Source of the DNA: URNF01 sp045594105
GTDB lineage: Bacteria > Bacillota > Clostridia > Oscillospirales > Acutalibacteraceae
Length of the DNA stretch: 24,122 nucleotides
Assembly: GCA_045594105.1 (NCBI GenBank)
Contig: JAZNXY010000109.1
Coordinates: 1 to 24,122, forward strand
Direction: 5' to 3'
Under the pieces are notes generated by a model. It was not told where the DNA came from. It was given only the letters and a program-made list of their open reading frames with translations, and made no database searches. How positions within the stretch are numbered: the first letter of the stretch is position 1; each line of letters begins with the position of its first letter. Positions 7,980-15,582 of the stretch are shown piece after piece. The position numbers and the translations under genes were made by a program.

Positions 7980-8556
7980 ACAGCAAAAACGGGGACTGGC
8001 ATTTTTGACGGTGGGTGTCGTGCTGGTGCTGTCGGCATTGGCACTGCATGTGTTGCAGCAACAGGAGGATGCCGCCGCAGGCAAGACGGCAGCTGCTTTG
8101 TTACAGCAATTGGAGGATAAGACCACTTTTACTGACCAAAGCGATGTGGATGCATCGTTGCCTGAGAAGACATATATGGGGTATACCCTCATTGGTAATA
8201 TTCATGTACCTTCCGTGGATATACGGCTGCCCGTATTGAACGATTGGAGCGAAAAGATGCTTAAAGCGGCGCCTTGCCGCTACAAAGGCAGTATTGCTGA
8301 CGGCAATATGATTATTATGGCACATAATTATAAACACCATTTTAATCCCTTGCACAAGGTGAAGGTGGGGGCAGAGGTGACCTTTGAAAATACGGTGGGA
8401 ACAGTGTTTCGCTATCGTGTAGCGAAGATAGAATATCTGCATCGCACCAAGGGGGAAGAGCTTCCTTCCGAAGTATATCCGCTCACTCTTTTTACTTGTA
8501 CAAGGAGCGGGGTAGAGCGTGTGGTTGTACGTTGTGAGGCGGTTGTTACGGAGTGA
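7972..8556 (+). CDS. Second sortase of the pilus locus (class D/B-like, short)
   Basis: The 194-aa protein has one N-terminal membrane anchor (about 8-26) and no C-terminal membrane segment or DPF lid, so it is not class C. Sortase signatures are GNIHVPSVDIRLPV (75-88), catalytic His118 (MAHNY), Cys176 (LTLFTCT) and a following Arg (Arg183 or Arg187). The overall form fits the class D or related families more than housekeeping class A. It overlaps the IPQTG protein by 8 nt, and GGACAGGAGAAG lies just before the ATG. A reasonable inference is that it anchors the IPQTG subunit, and so the finished pilus, to the wall. Its exact class needs phylogeny. Confidence 0.82.
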   Translation: MNKQQKRGLAFLTVGVVLVLSALALHVLQQQEDAAAGKTAAALLQQLEDKTTFTDQSDVDASLPEKTYMGYTLIGNIHVPSVDIRLPVLNDWSEKMLKAAPCRYKGSIADGNMIIMAHNYKHHFNPLHKVKVGAEVTFENTVGTVFRYRVAKIEYLHRTKGEELPSEVYPLTLFTCTRSGVERVVVRCEAVVTE

Positions 8557-8657
8557 CAAGGATTGCTACATGATTTTTGATTGAGAAGAGTTGTATTGAA
8601 AAATAAGCAGAACTTACCTACAAGGGAAAGGGTGCACAAAAAGGTGAATAAAAGTGT

Positions 8658-8687
8658 AAAAACAGCACCGGGAGGTGCTGTTTTTTT
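8658..8687 (+). terminator. Intrinsic terminator of the pilus operon
   Basis: AACAGCACC (8661-8669) pairs with GGTGCTGTT (8674-8682) around GGGA. Flanking A and T residues extend the stem to 12 bp, and a run of seven T follows. It lies 100 nt after the last sortase and closes the pilus transcript. Confidence 0.9.
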
Positions 8688-8748
8688 ATTAGCGGCAGGT
8701 TGCTACTTTTTCCTTGGATTTTTTGTATATGCCATAATAATGTATTAT

Positions 8749-8791
8749 AAACGAAAGACATCAAAACTAATGGTTATGATGTCTTTCGTTT
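8749..8791. repeat. 15-bp perfect inverted repeat before the XRE gene
   Basis: AAACGAAAGACATCA (8749-8763) is exactly complementary to 8777-8791, with a 13-nt spacer. It sits in the 306-nt gap between the pilus terminator and the XRE gene, just after an AT-rich stretch (TATTATAA, 8743-8750) that could be a -10 region. A second small hairpin (GTTTCT/AGAAAC, 8793-8808) follows. It could be an operator over the start of transcription or an RNA hairpin; it has no T-tract. No protein gene is seen in 8557-8862. Confidence 0.6.
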
Positions 8792-8821
8792 AGTTTCTGT
8801 AAAGAAACAAGTTTATCATCT

Positions 8822-8850
8822 ATACTAATAATTGGTTTGTAATACTAATA
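8822..8850. promoter_or_regulatory. Direct repeat ATACTAATA, 20-bp period, at the XRE start
   Basis: ATACTAATA occurs at 8822-8830 and again at 8842-8850, exactly 20 bp (about two helical turns) apart, immediately before the ribosome site of the XRE gene. Same-face repeats next to a DNA-binding-protein gene suggest an autoregulatory operator (inference). Part of the first copy (TATACT) could also act as a -10 box. Confidence 0.4.
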
Positions 8851-8862
8851 GGGGGTGTAACC

Positions 8863-9186
8863 TTGCGTTTCGAAAGTATAGGCAAAAACATCAGAGCCTA
8901 TCGTATCCATAGAAGACTAAGGCAAGAAGATTTAGCGGAATTGACGGGATTATCGGTAACGTATATTGGTATGCTTGAACGCGGAGAAAAGATTCCGGCG
9001 TTGGAAACGTTTATAAAAATATTGAATGCTCTTGAGGTTTCAGCGGATATGATACTGGCCGATGTCTTAAAGGTCGGGTACGAAGTGAAAGGTTCTATGA
9101 TGACAGAGCAGCTTTCTTCATTACCACCGGAAGAAAGAGAAAAAATTTGCGATGTCGTCGCTGTGCTTATCAAACATTCAAAATGA
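8863..9186 (+). CDS. XRE-family HTH transcriptional regulator
   Basis: The 107-aa protein has an N-terminal lambda-repressor-like helix-turn-helix (about 5-62; IGKNIRAYRIHRRLRQEDLA, then LSVTYIGMLERGEKIP for the turn and recognition helix). A short C-terminal helical tail probably serves dimerisation. Translation starts at TTG 8863, supported by GGGGGTG five bases upstream; no better ATG keeps the HTH intact. It is the first gene of the operon leading into the teichoic-acid-like/choline genes, and its stop overlaps the next start in ATGA. It is the natural candidate to regulate this operon. Repeats at 8749-8791 and 8822-8850 are candidate binding sites. Confidence 0.88.
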   Translation: MRFESIGKNIRAYRIHRRLRQEDLAELTGLSVTYIGMLERGEKIPALETFIKILNALEVSADMILADVLKVGYEVKGSMMTEQLSSLPPEEREKICDVVAVLIKHSK

Positions 9187-9788
9187 TTGCGTTTTTTTGC
9201 TGGCTTTTTTTGTATCTCGCCGTTTGTGCGGTAACAGCGGCTTTGGCACTTCCTTTGTGGGTGACAGCGGTGGTGACGGTGCTGTATACGGCGGTTTTAG
9301 TCATATGGCTTTGCAGTCATGCTGCGTGGCGTGAATGGTTTACCTCACGTGCGGACAGGTGGGTGGCAGCACTGCCGCTGTTTGTTTTTGCTGCGACGAA
9401 TGTTTTGTTCTTGCAAGGCATTACCTTCTCTGCGGCATGGGTTTGTGCAATATGCGGTGCTGTAGCGGAGGAATTGCTGTTTCGTGGTTTTCTCGTTTCC
9501 GCTTTGCAAAGGAAGAGCTTTCACATAGCGGTATGGGTTTCTGCGATGTTATTCAGTGCATATCATTTGATAGGCGGCGGGTACGTACAAGCCGTTTGTG
9601 CTTTGTGCTTCGGGTTTGCATTGGCAACCTATGTCTGCCGTTTTCGCTTGGTGTTGCCCTGCGTGGCGGCACACCTGCTTACAAATGCTTTCGGCAACAG
9701 TAACGTTCCCACCTGGGTGCTGTGGTGCTGCTGTGCAGTTTGCAGTATTTACGGATGTTGGTTATATTTTCATAAAAAGGAGAACTGA
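9183..9788 (+). CDS. CPBP-family intramembrane metalloprotease-like protein
   Basis: This 201-aa, strongly hydrophobic protein of roughly six to seven membrane segments carries the three CPBP (Abi/Rce1-like) motifs: Glu96-Glu97-x3-Arg101 (AEELLFRG), Phe124-x3-His128 (FSAYH) and His164-x3-Asn168 (AHLLTN). These residues form the presumed metal/catalytic site inside the membrane. The ATG at 9183 overlaps the regulator stop in ATGA and has no clear ribosome site, so translational coupling is likely. A longer in-frame start at 9147 has only a weak purine-rich site. The protein is unusually Cys-rich near its C-terminus (WCCCAVC). Substrate and role in a surface-polymer operon are unknown. Confidence 0.8.
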   Translation: MIAFFCWLFLYLAVCAVTAALALPLWVTAVVTVLYTAVLVIWLCSHAAWREWFTSRADRWVAALPLFVFAATNVLFLQGITFSAAWVCAICGAVAEELLFRGFLVSALQRKSFHIAVWVSAMLFSAYHLIGGGYVQAVCALCFGFALATYVCRFRLVLPCVAAHLLTNAFGNSNVPTWVLWCCCAVCSIYGCWLYFHKKEN

Positions 9789-9790
9789 TT

Positions 9791-11026
9791 ATGGTATTTT
9801 ACATTGACCCCGGTACAGGCAGTATGCTGTTTACCGTGCTGCTGGGCATCATCGGTGCAAGCATTTATTCGGTGCGGATGCTGTTTATCAAATTACGGTA
9901 TAAGCTGGGCGGCGGCAAGGTGGAATCGCTTGGACAGAAAATACCGTTTGTTATTTTTTCAGATAATAAACGGTATTGGAATGTTTTTGAGCCGATTGTA
10001 AAACGCCTGTCTGCTTACGGTAAGGAGATACTGTATATTACGGGCTCTGAGGATGACCCTGCCTTGGCATATGAAGCGGAGAATTTCAAAGCGGAATATG
10101 TGGCAGGCAATAAAATGTATACCAGATTAAATTTCCTGGAAGCGAACATTGTGCTGTCTACCACACCCGGTCTGGATGTGTATCAGTGGAAACGCTCCAA
10201 GAATGTGGATATGTATATCCACATTCCGCATGCGGCAAGCGAGATTATCCTTTACAGAATGTTCGGTATTGATTACTATGATGCGATTATGCTGTCGGGT
10301 GATTACCAGGAGCAGAACATTAGAGAGCTTGAAAGCTTGCGTGAGCTGCCTGCGAAGGACCTTGTAAAAATCGGTATTCCGTATATGGATGAGATGGCAA
10401 AGCGATTGCAGGAAAGCGGAGACGCCCCTGCACACGAACGCACCGTGTTGCTGGCTCCCTCTTGGGGCGACAGTGCACTGTTCGGTGTGTACGGCGGCAA
10501 AATTATTGACGTGCTGCTGAAAACCGGCTACCACGTGATTGTGCGTCCTCATCCGCAGTCCTTCACTTCCGAAAAAGAGATGATGGACAAGCTGATGAAA
10601 GAGTATCCCGCCTCTGAACAGCTCGAATGGAACCGTGATACCGATAACTTTGAGGTGCTGCGCCGTTCGGACATTCTCATTTCCGATTTTTCGGGTGTTA
10701 TTTTTGATTTTACGTTGGTGTATGATAAACCTGTCATTTATACCGATCCTAAGTTTGATTTAGGGCCGTATGATGCGTGGTGGCTGGACACGCCGTTGTG
10801 GACAACCTCTGCGCTGCCGCGTTTGGGCATGCAGTTGACCGACGAAAACATGGAAAAATTGAAAGAACTTATTGATACGTGTATTGCCGACCCCCGTTAT
10901 GCAGAAGGCAGACGTGAGGTGAAAGAGGAAACGTGGGCACATTTCGGCGAGGGTGCCGACCGTGCGACGGCGTATCTGATTGAGCAGTATGAAGCAATTA
11001 CTGTAGCAAAGGAGGACGACAAATGA
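9791..11026 (+). CDS. CDP-glycerol glycerophosphotransferase-like enzyme (TagB/TagF family)
   Basis: The 411-aa protein begins with an N-terminal membrane segment containing the box IDPGTGS (5-11), then a GT-B-like fold. Family landmarks are the His-rich HIPHAASE (144-151), the nucleotide-phosphate-binding RPHPQS (252-257) and SDFSG (298-302) with a following acidic stretch. TagB/TagF enzymes transfer glycerol- or ribitol-phosphate from CDP-alditols to teichoic-acid chains on the inner membrane face. The exact donor here is unproven. AAAAAGGAG precedes the ATG. The gene starts 2 nt after the CPBP gene and overlaps the YidC-sulfatase gene by 4 nt (ATGA), so the two products are probably made together and act on the same polymer. 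Confidence 0.8.
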   Translation: MVFYIDPGTGSMLFTVLLGIIGASIYSVRMLFIKLRYKLGGGKVESLGQKIPFVIFSDNKRYWNVFEPIVKRLSAYGKEILYITGSEDDPALAYEAENFKAEYVAGNKMYTRLNFLEANIVLSTTPGLDVYQWKRSKNVDMYIHIPHAASEIILYRMFGIDYYDAIMLSGDYQEQNIRELESLRELPAKDLVKIGIPYMDEMAKRLQESGDAPAHERTVLLAPSWGDSALFGVYGGKIIDVLLKTGYHVIVRPHPQSFTSEKEMMDKLMKEYPASEQLEWNRDTDNFEVLRRSDILISDFSGVIFDFTLVYDKPVIYTDPKFDLGPYDAWWLDTPLWTTSALPRLGMQLTDENMEKLKELIDTCIADPRYAEGRREVKEETWAHFGEGADRATAYLIEQYEAITVAKEDDK

Positions 11027-13782
11027 CCTTCGGCACCATCTTGTCAACGGTGTTTATCGGCCCGTTGAAACTGTTGTTTGAAATTATTTTTCAGCTTGCA
11101 GACCGTTTCGTGTCGCATCCGGGTCTGTCTATTATCTTTCTTAGCTTGGTGATGAACATTCTTGTATTGCCGCTGTACAGACGTGCAGATGCGATGCAGG
11201 AAGCCGCCAGAGACATCGACGCAAAACTGCATAAAGGTGTCGAACACATCAAGAAAGTGTTCACCGGCGACGAAAAAATGATGATTTTGCAGACCTATTA
11301 TCGGCAAAATAATTATAAACCCACCGATGCATTGAACGGTTCGGTATCGTTGCTGCTGGAAATTCCCTTCTTTATGGCGGCCTATCAGTTCCTGTCTCAT
11401 CTGGAGGTGCTGCAGGGTGTATCCTTAGGACCTATCAGAAATCTGGGCACACCCGATGGTATGCTGGTTATCGGTGGTATTGCCATTAACGTGTTGCCGA
11501 TACTGATGACCCTGATAAACGTTATTTCCAGTGCACTGTACCTCAAAGGTTTTCCGCTGAAAACCAAGATCCAGCTGTACGGTATTGCGGCGTTCTTCCT
11601 GGTGTTCCTGTACACCTCGCCGTCCGGTCTGGTTTTCTATTGGACCTTGAATAACGTGTTCTCTTTGGTGAAGAACATCTTCTATAAACTGAAAAACCCG
11701 CGGCGTGTATTGAATGTACTGACCTCTCTTATCGGTATCGTTTCTGTGGTGTTCGGCGCCTTTATTTACGATACACCCTCTGTACGTCGCAAGGCGTTTT
11801 TGGTGGTGCTGGGTATAGCATTACAGCTGCCGGCGGTATTTGCACTGTTAAAAGATAAGGTGCAGTTGCCTGTGGCGAAGAATCCTGCTGCACCCAACAA
11901 AAAAATGTTTGTGTGGGGTTCGCTGTTCCTCGCTGTGTTGGTGGGCCTGCTGATTCCCTCCAACTTTATTGCGGCTTCTCCGCAGGAATATGTGGACATT
12001 ACCTTTTTCCACAATCCGTTGTGGTATCTTGTCAGCACTGCCGGTCTGGCGGCGGGTACGTTCCTCGTTTGGTTGGGCGTGTTCTATTGGTTGGCAAGCG
12101 AAAAAGGCAAGGTGCTGTTTGACCGTTTGGTTTGGGTGCTTTGCGGTGTGATGATCGTTAACTATATGTTCTTCGGTACCAACCTTGGTGTGATTTCTCC
12201 GACACTGCAGTACGAAAACGGTATGACTTTCACTGCTGCAGAGCAGTGGATTAACGTCGGTGTAGTAGTACTGGCGGCTGTCGTGCTGTGGCTGGTTGCG
12301 GTAAAGTTCAAAAAGATTGTGGTTCCCGTGCTGCTCACCGCTACACTGGCTTGCGGTGCCATGGGCGGCATCAATGTCGCTACCATTCAAAAATCCGTGG
12401 CTGAGGTTGCGGTGGAACAAGCGGGCGTACAGCCCAACTTTGAACTCAGCACTGAGGGGCAGAACGTAGTTGTGATTATGTTGGACCGTGGTGTCAACTA
12501 CTATTTCCCGTATATTTTGGAGGAAAAACCTGAGCTCAAAGAAAAGTTCGCCGGTTTTACCCACTATTCTAATACGATCTCCTTTGGTTGTACCACCAAT
12601 TTTGGTGTACCTGCTTTACTGGGCGGTTATGAGTATACACCGGTGGAGATGAATAAACGAAACACCGAAACGTTGGTGGATAAGCATAATGAAGCCCTGA
12701 AAGTGATGCCGAGCATCTTCTCGAAAAACGGGTTTGACGTAACAGTATGTGATCCGCCGTATGCAAACTATCAGTGGATTCCCGACTTGTCTATTTATGA
12801 CGACGTAGAAAATGTGGATGCCTTTATTACCAAAGGTGCTTTCAGTGATCCGAAAGGCAAGCAGACAGATGTAGACAACAGACACCGCAATTTCTTCTGC
12901 TTCAGTATGATGAAATCGTTGCCGTTATTTGTACAGCCGACTATCTATAATGCAGGCGCATATAATCAGGCAAGAGTGGTTGCTGAGCAAGTAACTTATA
13001 CTACCCAAACGGTGTATGACAAAAATACTGCTGAGGGTTTCAGTCAGCTGTTTATGGATCCGTACAACGTTCTTGCCAACCTGCCGCAGATTACCAATGT
13101 GACTAAAGAGAAGACCAACACCTATCTGTTTATGGCCAACGACACGACCCATGATCCTATGCTGCTGCAACTTCCGGATTATGTACCGTCTGCCAAGGTG
13201 GATAACACGGAGTACGAGCGTACCGAGCCGCACCGTATTACAGTGGGCGGCAGAACATTGGTTATCGAGAACACCCAGCAGATGATTCATTATCATGCGA
13301 ATGTGGCGGCAATGCTGCAGATTGGCGAATGGCTCGATTACCTCCGTGAGCAGGGTGTTTATGATAACACTAAGATTATCATTGCGGCGGACCACAGCAG
13401 AAACTTACAGCATTTCCCGGCAGAATTACCGGCGGATACAGATGTTTATGTACCGTTGCTGCTGATGAAAGACTTTAACAGTACGGAATTAACTACCGAT
13501 GACACCTTTATGACCAATGCCGACGTGCCGACTCTTGCGTTTAAAGATGTGGTGGAAAACCCTGTTAACCCATACACCCAAAAGCCCATCAACAGCAGCG
13601 AGAAAACCGCTCATCCGCAGTTTATTATCCAGTCGGGTCAGTGGGATACCAGTGGCACTGCACAGAATACGACCTTCCCTGCAGCTTTGTGGTCGCAGGT
13701 GACCGATGATGTGTGGAACTATGACAATTGGATGCGTTACAAAGAGCCGCTCGTGCTTAAAGAACACGCTTTCCCGAACTGA
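11023..13782 (+). CDS. YidC/Oxa1-like domain fused to membrane-anchored sulfatase/LtaS-like domain
   Basis: A 919-aa protein with two family signatures. Residues about 30-225 match the YidC/Oxa1 core: HPGLSIIFLSLVMNILVLPL (first core helix, 32-51), a charged cytoplasmic hairpin (52-105), then IPFFMAAY (114-121) and further membrane helices to about 222. Four to six more membrane segments (about 235-450) lead to an extracellular alkaline-phosphatase-fold domain (480-919). Metal/active-site candidates there are Asp488 (VIMLDRG), Thr524/Thr525 (FGCTTNFG), His710 (NDTTHDP) and Asp790-His791 (IIAADHSR). This domain resembles LtaS and phosphoethanolamine-type transferases that use phospholipid head groups. 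At the position of the conserved groove Arg of insertase YidC there is Asn45, so general insertase activity is doubtful. It overlaps the preceding gene in ATGA and is followed after 14 nt by licC. Likely role: export or modification of a phosphopolymer (inference). Confidence 0.85.
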   Translation: MTFGTILSTVFIGPLKLLFEIIFQLADRFVSHPGLSIIFLSLVMNILVLPLYRRADAMQEAARDIDAKLHKGVEHIKKVFTGDEKMMILQTYYRQNNYKPTDALNGSVSLLLEIPFFMAAYQFLSHLEVLQGVSLGPIRNLGTPDGMLVIGGIAINVLPILMTLINVISSALYLKGFPLKTKIQLYGIAAFFLVFLYTSPSGLVFYWTLNNVFSLVKNIFYKLKNPRRVLNVLTSLIGIVSVVFGAFIYDTPSVRRKAFLVVLGIALQLPAVFALLKDKVQLPVAKNPAAPNKKMFVWGSLFLAVLVGLLIPSNFIAASPQEYVDITFFHNPLWYLVSTAGLAAGTFLVWLGVFYWLASEKGKVLFDRLVWVLCGVMIVNYMFFGTNLGVISPTLQYENGMTFTAAEQWINVGVVVLAAVVLWLVAVKFKKIVVPVLLTATLACGAMGGINVATIQKSVAEVAVEQAGVQPNFELSTEGQNVVVIMLDRGVNYYFPYILEEKPELKEKFAGFTHYSNTISFGCTTNFGVPALLGGYEYTPVEMNKRNTETLVDKHNEALKVMPSIFSKNGFDVTVCDPPYANYQWIPDLSIYDDVENVDAFITKGAFSDPKGKQTDVDNRHRNFFCFSMMKSLPLFVQPTIYNAGAYNQARVVAEQVTYTTQTVYDKNTAEGFSQLFMDPYNVLANLPQITNVTKEKTNTYLFMANDTTHDPMLLQLPDYVPSAKVDNTEYERTEPHRITVGGRTLVIENTQQMIHYHANVAAMLQIGEWLDYLREQGVYDNTKIIIAADHSRNLQHFPAELPADTDVYVPLLLMKDFNSTELTTDDTFMTNADVPTLAFKDVVENPVNPYTQKPINSSEKTAHPQFIIQSGQWDTSGTAQNTTFPAALWSQVTDDVWNYDNWMRYKEPLVLKEHAFPN

Positions 13783-13796
13783 AAGAGGGGTAGATA

Positions 13797-14681
13797 ATGG
13801 GATACAAAGTAGATAATGCCATTATTATGGCGGCAGGTACCGCAAGCCGTTTTGCACCGCTTTCGTATGAACGCCCCAAAGCACTCATTGAAGTCAAGGG
13901 CGAGGTGCTGATTGAACGGCAGATACGGCAGCTGCAAGAAGCAGGCATCAAGGAAATTGTTATTGTTGTCGGATATATGAAAGAACAGTTTGCGTATCTT
14001 GCCGATAAGTTCGGTGTGATTATCGTAGAAAACCCTGCGTATCTTGTCAGAAATAACAATTCCACCATTTACGCAGCGAAAGACTATCTGAAGAACAGCT
14101 ATATCTGTTCTTCGGATAACTATTTCAGTGAAAATCCGTTTGAAGCGGAGGTAGACGAAGCATATTATGCGGCTATCTACGCAGACGGCGAAACCAAAGA
14201 ATGGTGTATGACCGAGGATGCTGACGGCTATATCGATGCGGTAACAGTCGGTGGAGAAAATGCATGGTTTATGTTGGGCCACACCTTTTGGAGTGAAACG
14301 TTTTCCAAAAACTTTCTTTGCATTCTCGAGAAAATCTATGATCTGCCCGAAACGGTGGATTTATTGTGGGAAGCCATTTATATGGCACACCTGGATGTTC
14401 TCAAAATGAAAATCAGAAAATACGACAGCGATGTTATTTTCGAGTTTGACACGTTGGACGAGCTTCGTGAGTTTGATGAGAGCTACAAGGAGAATACACG
14501 TTCGGTGATCCTCAAAGACATCGCTGACCGGTTGGGTTGTAAAGAGGCGGACATTGTGAATGTGACCGCTTATAAAGACAATACCAACGCTGCTGCAGGT
14601 ATTCACTTTGACGTAAACGATCAAGGGTATGAATATGCATATGAGACCAAGGAGTTAAGAAGGAGTGGTTTAAGTGGGTAA
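13797..14681 (+). CDS. licC: CTP:phosphocholine cytidylyltransferase LicC (nucleotidyltransferase) with C-terminal extension
   Basis: The 294-aa protein has the sugar-nucleotidyltransferase signature (MAAGTASRF at 11-19, ERPKAL at 25-30), the NNNSTIYAA segment (86-94), metal-binding Asp107 (SSDNYF) and the LicC-type FEFDTLDELREFD (215-227). It should make CDP-choline from CTP and phosphocholine in the cytosol, feeding phosphocholine to a surface polymer. LicC is usually about 230 aa. The extra tail (about 232-294) has a pattern (YKDNTNAAAGIHFDV, then GYEYAYE) reminiscent of the N-lobe of choline kinases. The stop overlaps the licA start by 8 nt. The ribosome site GAAAGAGGGG precedes the ATG. 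Confidence 0.87.
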   Translation: MGYKVDNAIIMAAGTASRFAPLSYERPKALIEVKGEVLIERQIRQLQEAGIKEIVIVVGYMKEQFAYLADKFGVIIVENPAYLVRNNNSTIYAAKDYLKNSYICSSDNYFSENPFEAEVDEAYYAAIYADGETKEWCMTEDADGYIDAVTVGGENAWFMLGHTFWSETFSKNFLCILEKIYDLPETVDLLWEAIYMAHLDVLKMKIRKYDSDVIFEFDTLDELREFDESYKENTRSVILKDIADRLGCKEADIVNVTAYKDNTNAAAGIHFDVNDQGYEYAYETKELRRSGLSG

Positions 14682-15579
14682 GATTATTGAAAAAGACCTT
14701 CCTCTCGTTGCCGACTTGTTAAAGAAGGTACTGGGGAAGGACGATTACAGCGACATCGCTCGTATGGGCGGCTTGACCAACCATACCTACCACGTCACCT
14801 TTGCCGATGGGGAAGAGTATGTGGTACGTATTCCCGGAGAAGGCACCGAGGAAATGATTGTACGTAGTGACGAGGAAAAGAGTACCCGTCTGGCTTGTGA
14901 CCTGGGTGTAGATGCGAAAATGCTGTATTTCGGCAAAGACGGTTCTAAAGTAACCGTGTATCTGAAAAATGCCGAAACCATGTCTGCGGAAACCATCAAA
15001 GACCCTGTACGTATCGCACAGGTGGCGGAAGTGTTTAAGGTCATGCATTCTTGCGGCCGGGACACCGGTGTGCCGTTCGAAGTGTTTGATATGGCGGCAG
15101 GGTACGAGAAGATTATCGCAGATATGAAGGTGCCGATGTTTGAGGACTATGCCCAAAGCAAGGCAAAGGTTATGGACATCAAAGCGGAAATTGATAGCGC
15201 CGTCGCTGCGAAGAAGGTGCCGTGCCATAATGACCCATTGTGCGAAAACTGGGTAGTAAGCGAAGGCAAAATGTACCTGATCGACTGGGAATATGCCGGT
15301 ATGGATGACGGTATGTGGGACGTAGCGGACGTGTCTATTGAAGCCAATTTTGGCGATGAACAGGATGCTATACTGTTGGAAAAATACTTGGGCAGAATCC
15401 CCACTTTGCTGGATAAAAAGCATTTTCTTGCCAGCAAGCTGTATGTAGACTTCCTGTGGACCCTGTGGGCGAAAGCACGTGTTCCGTACGACGGACAACC
15501 TATGGAAGATTGGGCGGTCGAGAGATATGCCCGTTTGAAAGATAATCTGAAAAAGTTTGAAGCTCTTGAGGAGGTATAA
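14674..15579 (+). CDS. licA: Choline kinase LicA
   Basis: The 301-aa aminoglycoside/choline-kinase-family protein starts at GTG 14674 with AAGGAG upstream. Its N-lobe contains GGLTNHTYHVTF, DGEEYVVRIPGEGTE (nucleotide-binding loop and Lys/Arg region, about 32-60). The catalytic Brenner motif is His185-Asn186-Asp187 with Asn192 (CHNDPLCEN), and the metal-binding Asp204 is in LIDWEYAG. All expected catalytic residues are present. It phosphorylates choline entering through LicB and passes phosphocholine to LicC. It overlaps licC by 8 nt and ends 3 nt before licB. Confidence 0.9.
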   Translation: MGKIIEKDLPLVADLLKKVLGKDDYSDIARMGGLTNHTYHVTFADGEEYVVRIPGEGTEEMIVRSDEEKSTRLACDLGVDAKMLYFGKDGSKVTVYLKNAETMSAETIKDPVRIAQVAEVFKVMHSCGRDTGVPFEVFDMAAGYEKIIADMKVPMFEDYAQSKAKVMDIKAEIDSAVAAKKVPCHNDPLCENWVVSEGKMYLIDWEYAGMDDGMWDVADVSIEANFGDEQDAILLEKYLGRIPTLLDKKHFLASKLYVDFLWTLWAKARVPYDGQPMEDWAVERYARLKDNLKKFEALEEV

Positions 15580-15582
15580 AGT

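Noticed and set aside
8581..8793. Possible small membrane protein of 70 aa after the second sortase
   Set aside because: It runs through the intrinsic terminator and the 15-bp inverted repeat and has no ribosome site; its hydrophobic stretch comes from T-rich terminator sequence.
9147..9182. Upstream start for the CPBP protein
   Set aside because: The ribosome site is weak and the added residues are not typical of the family; the ATGA overlap at 9183 explains translation better, though 9147 is not excluded.
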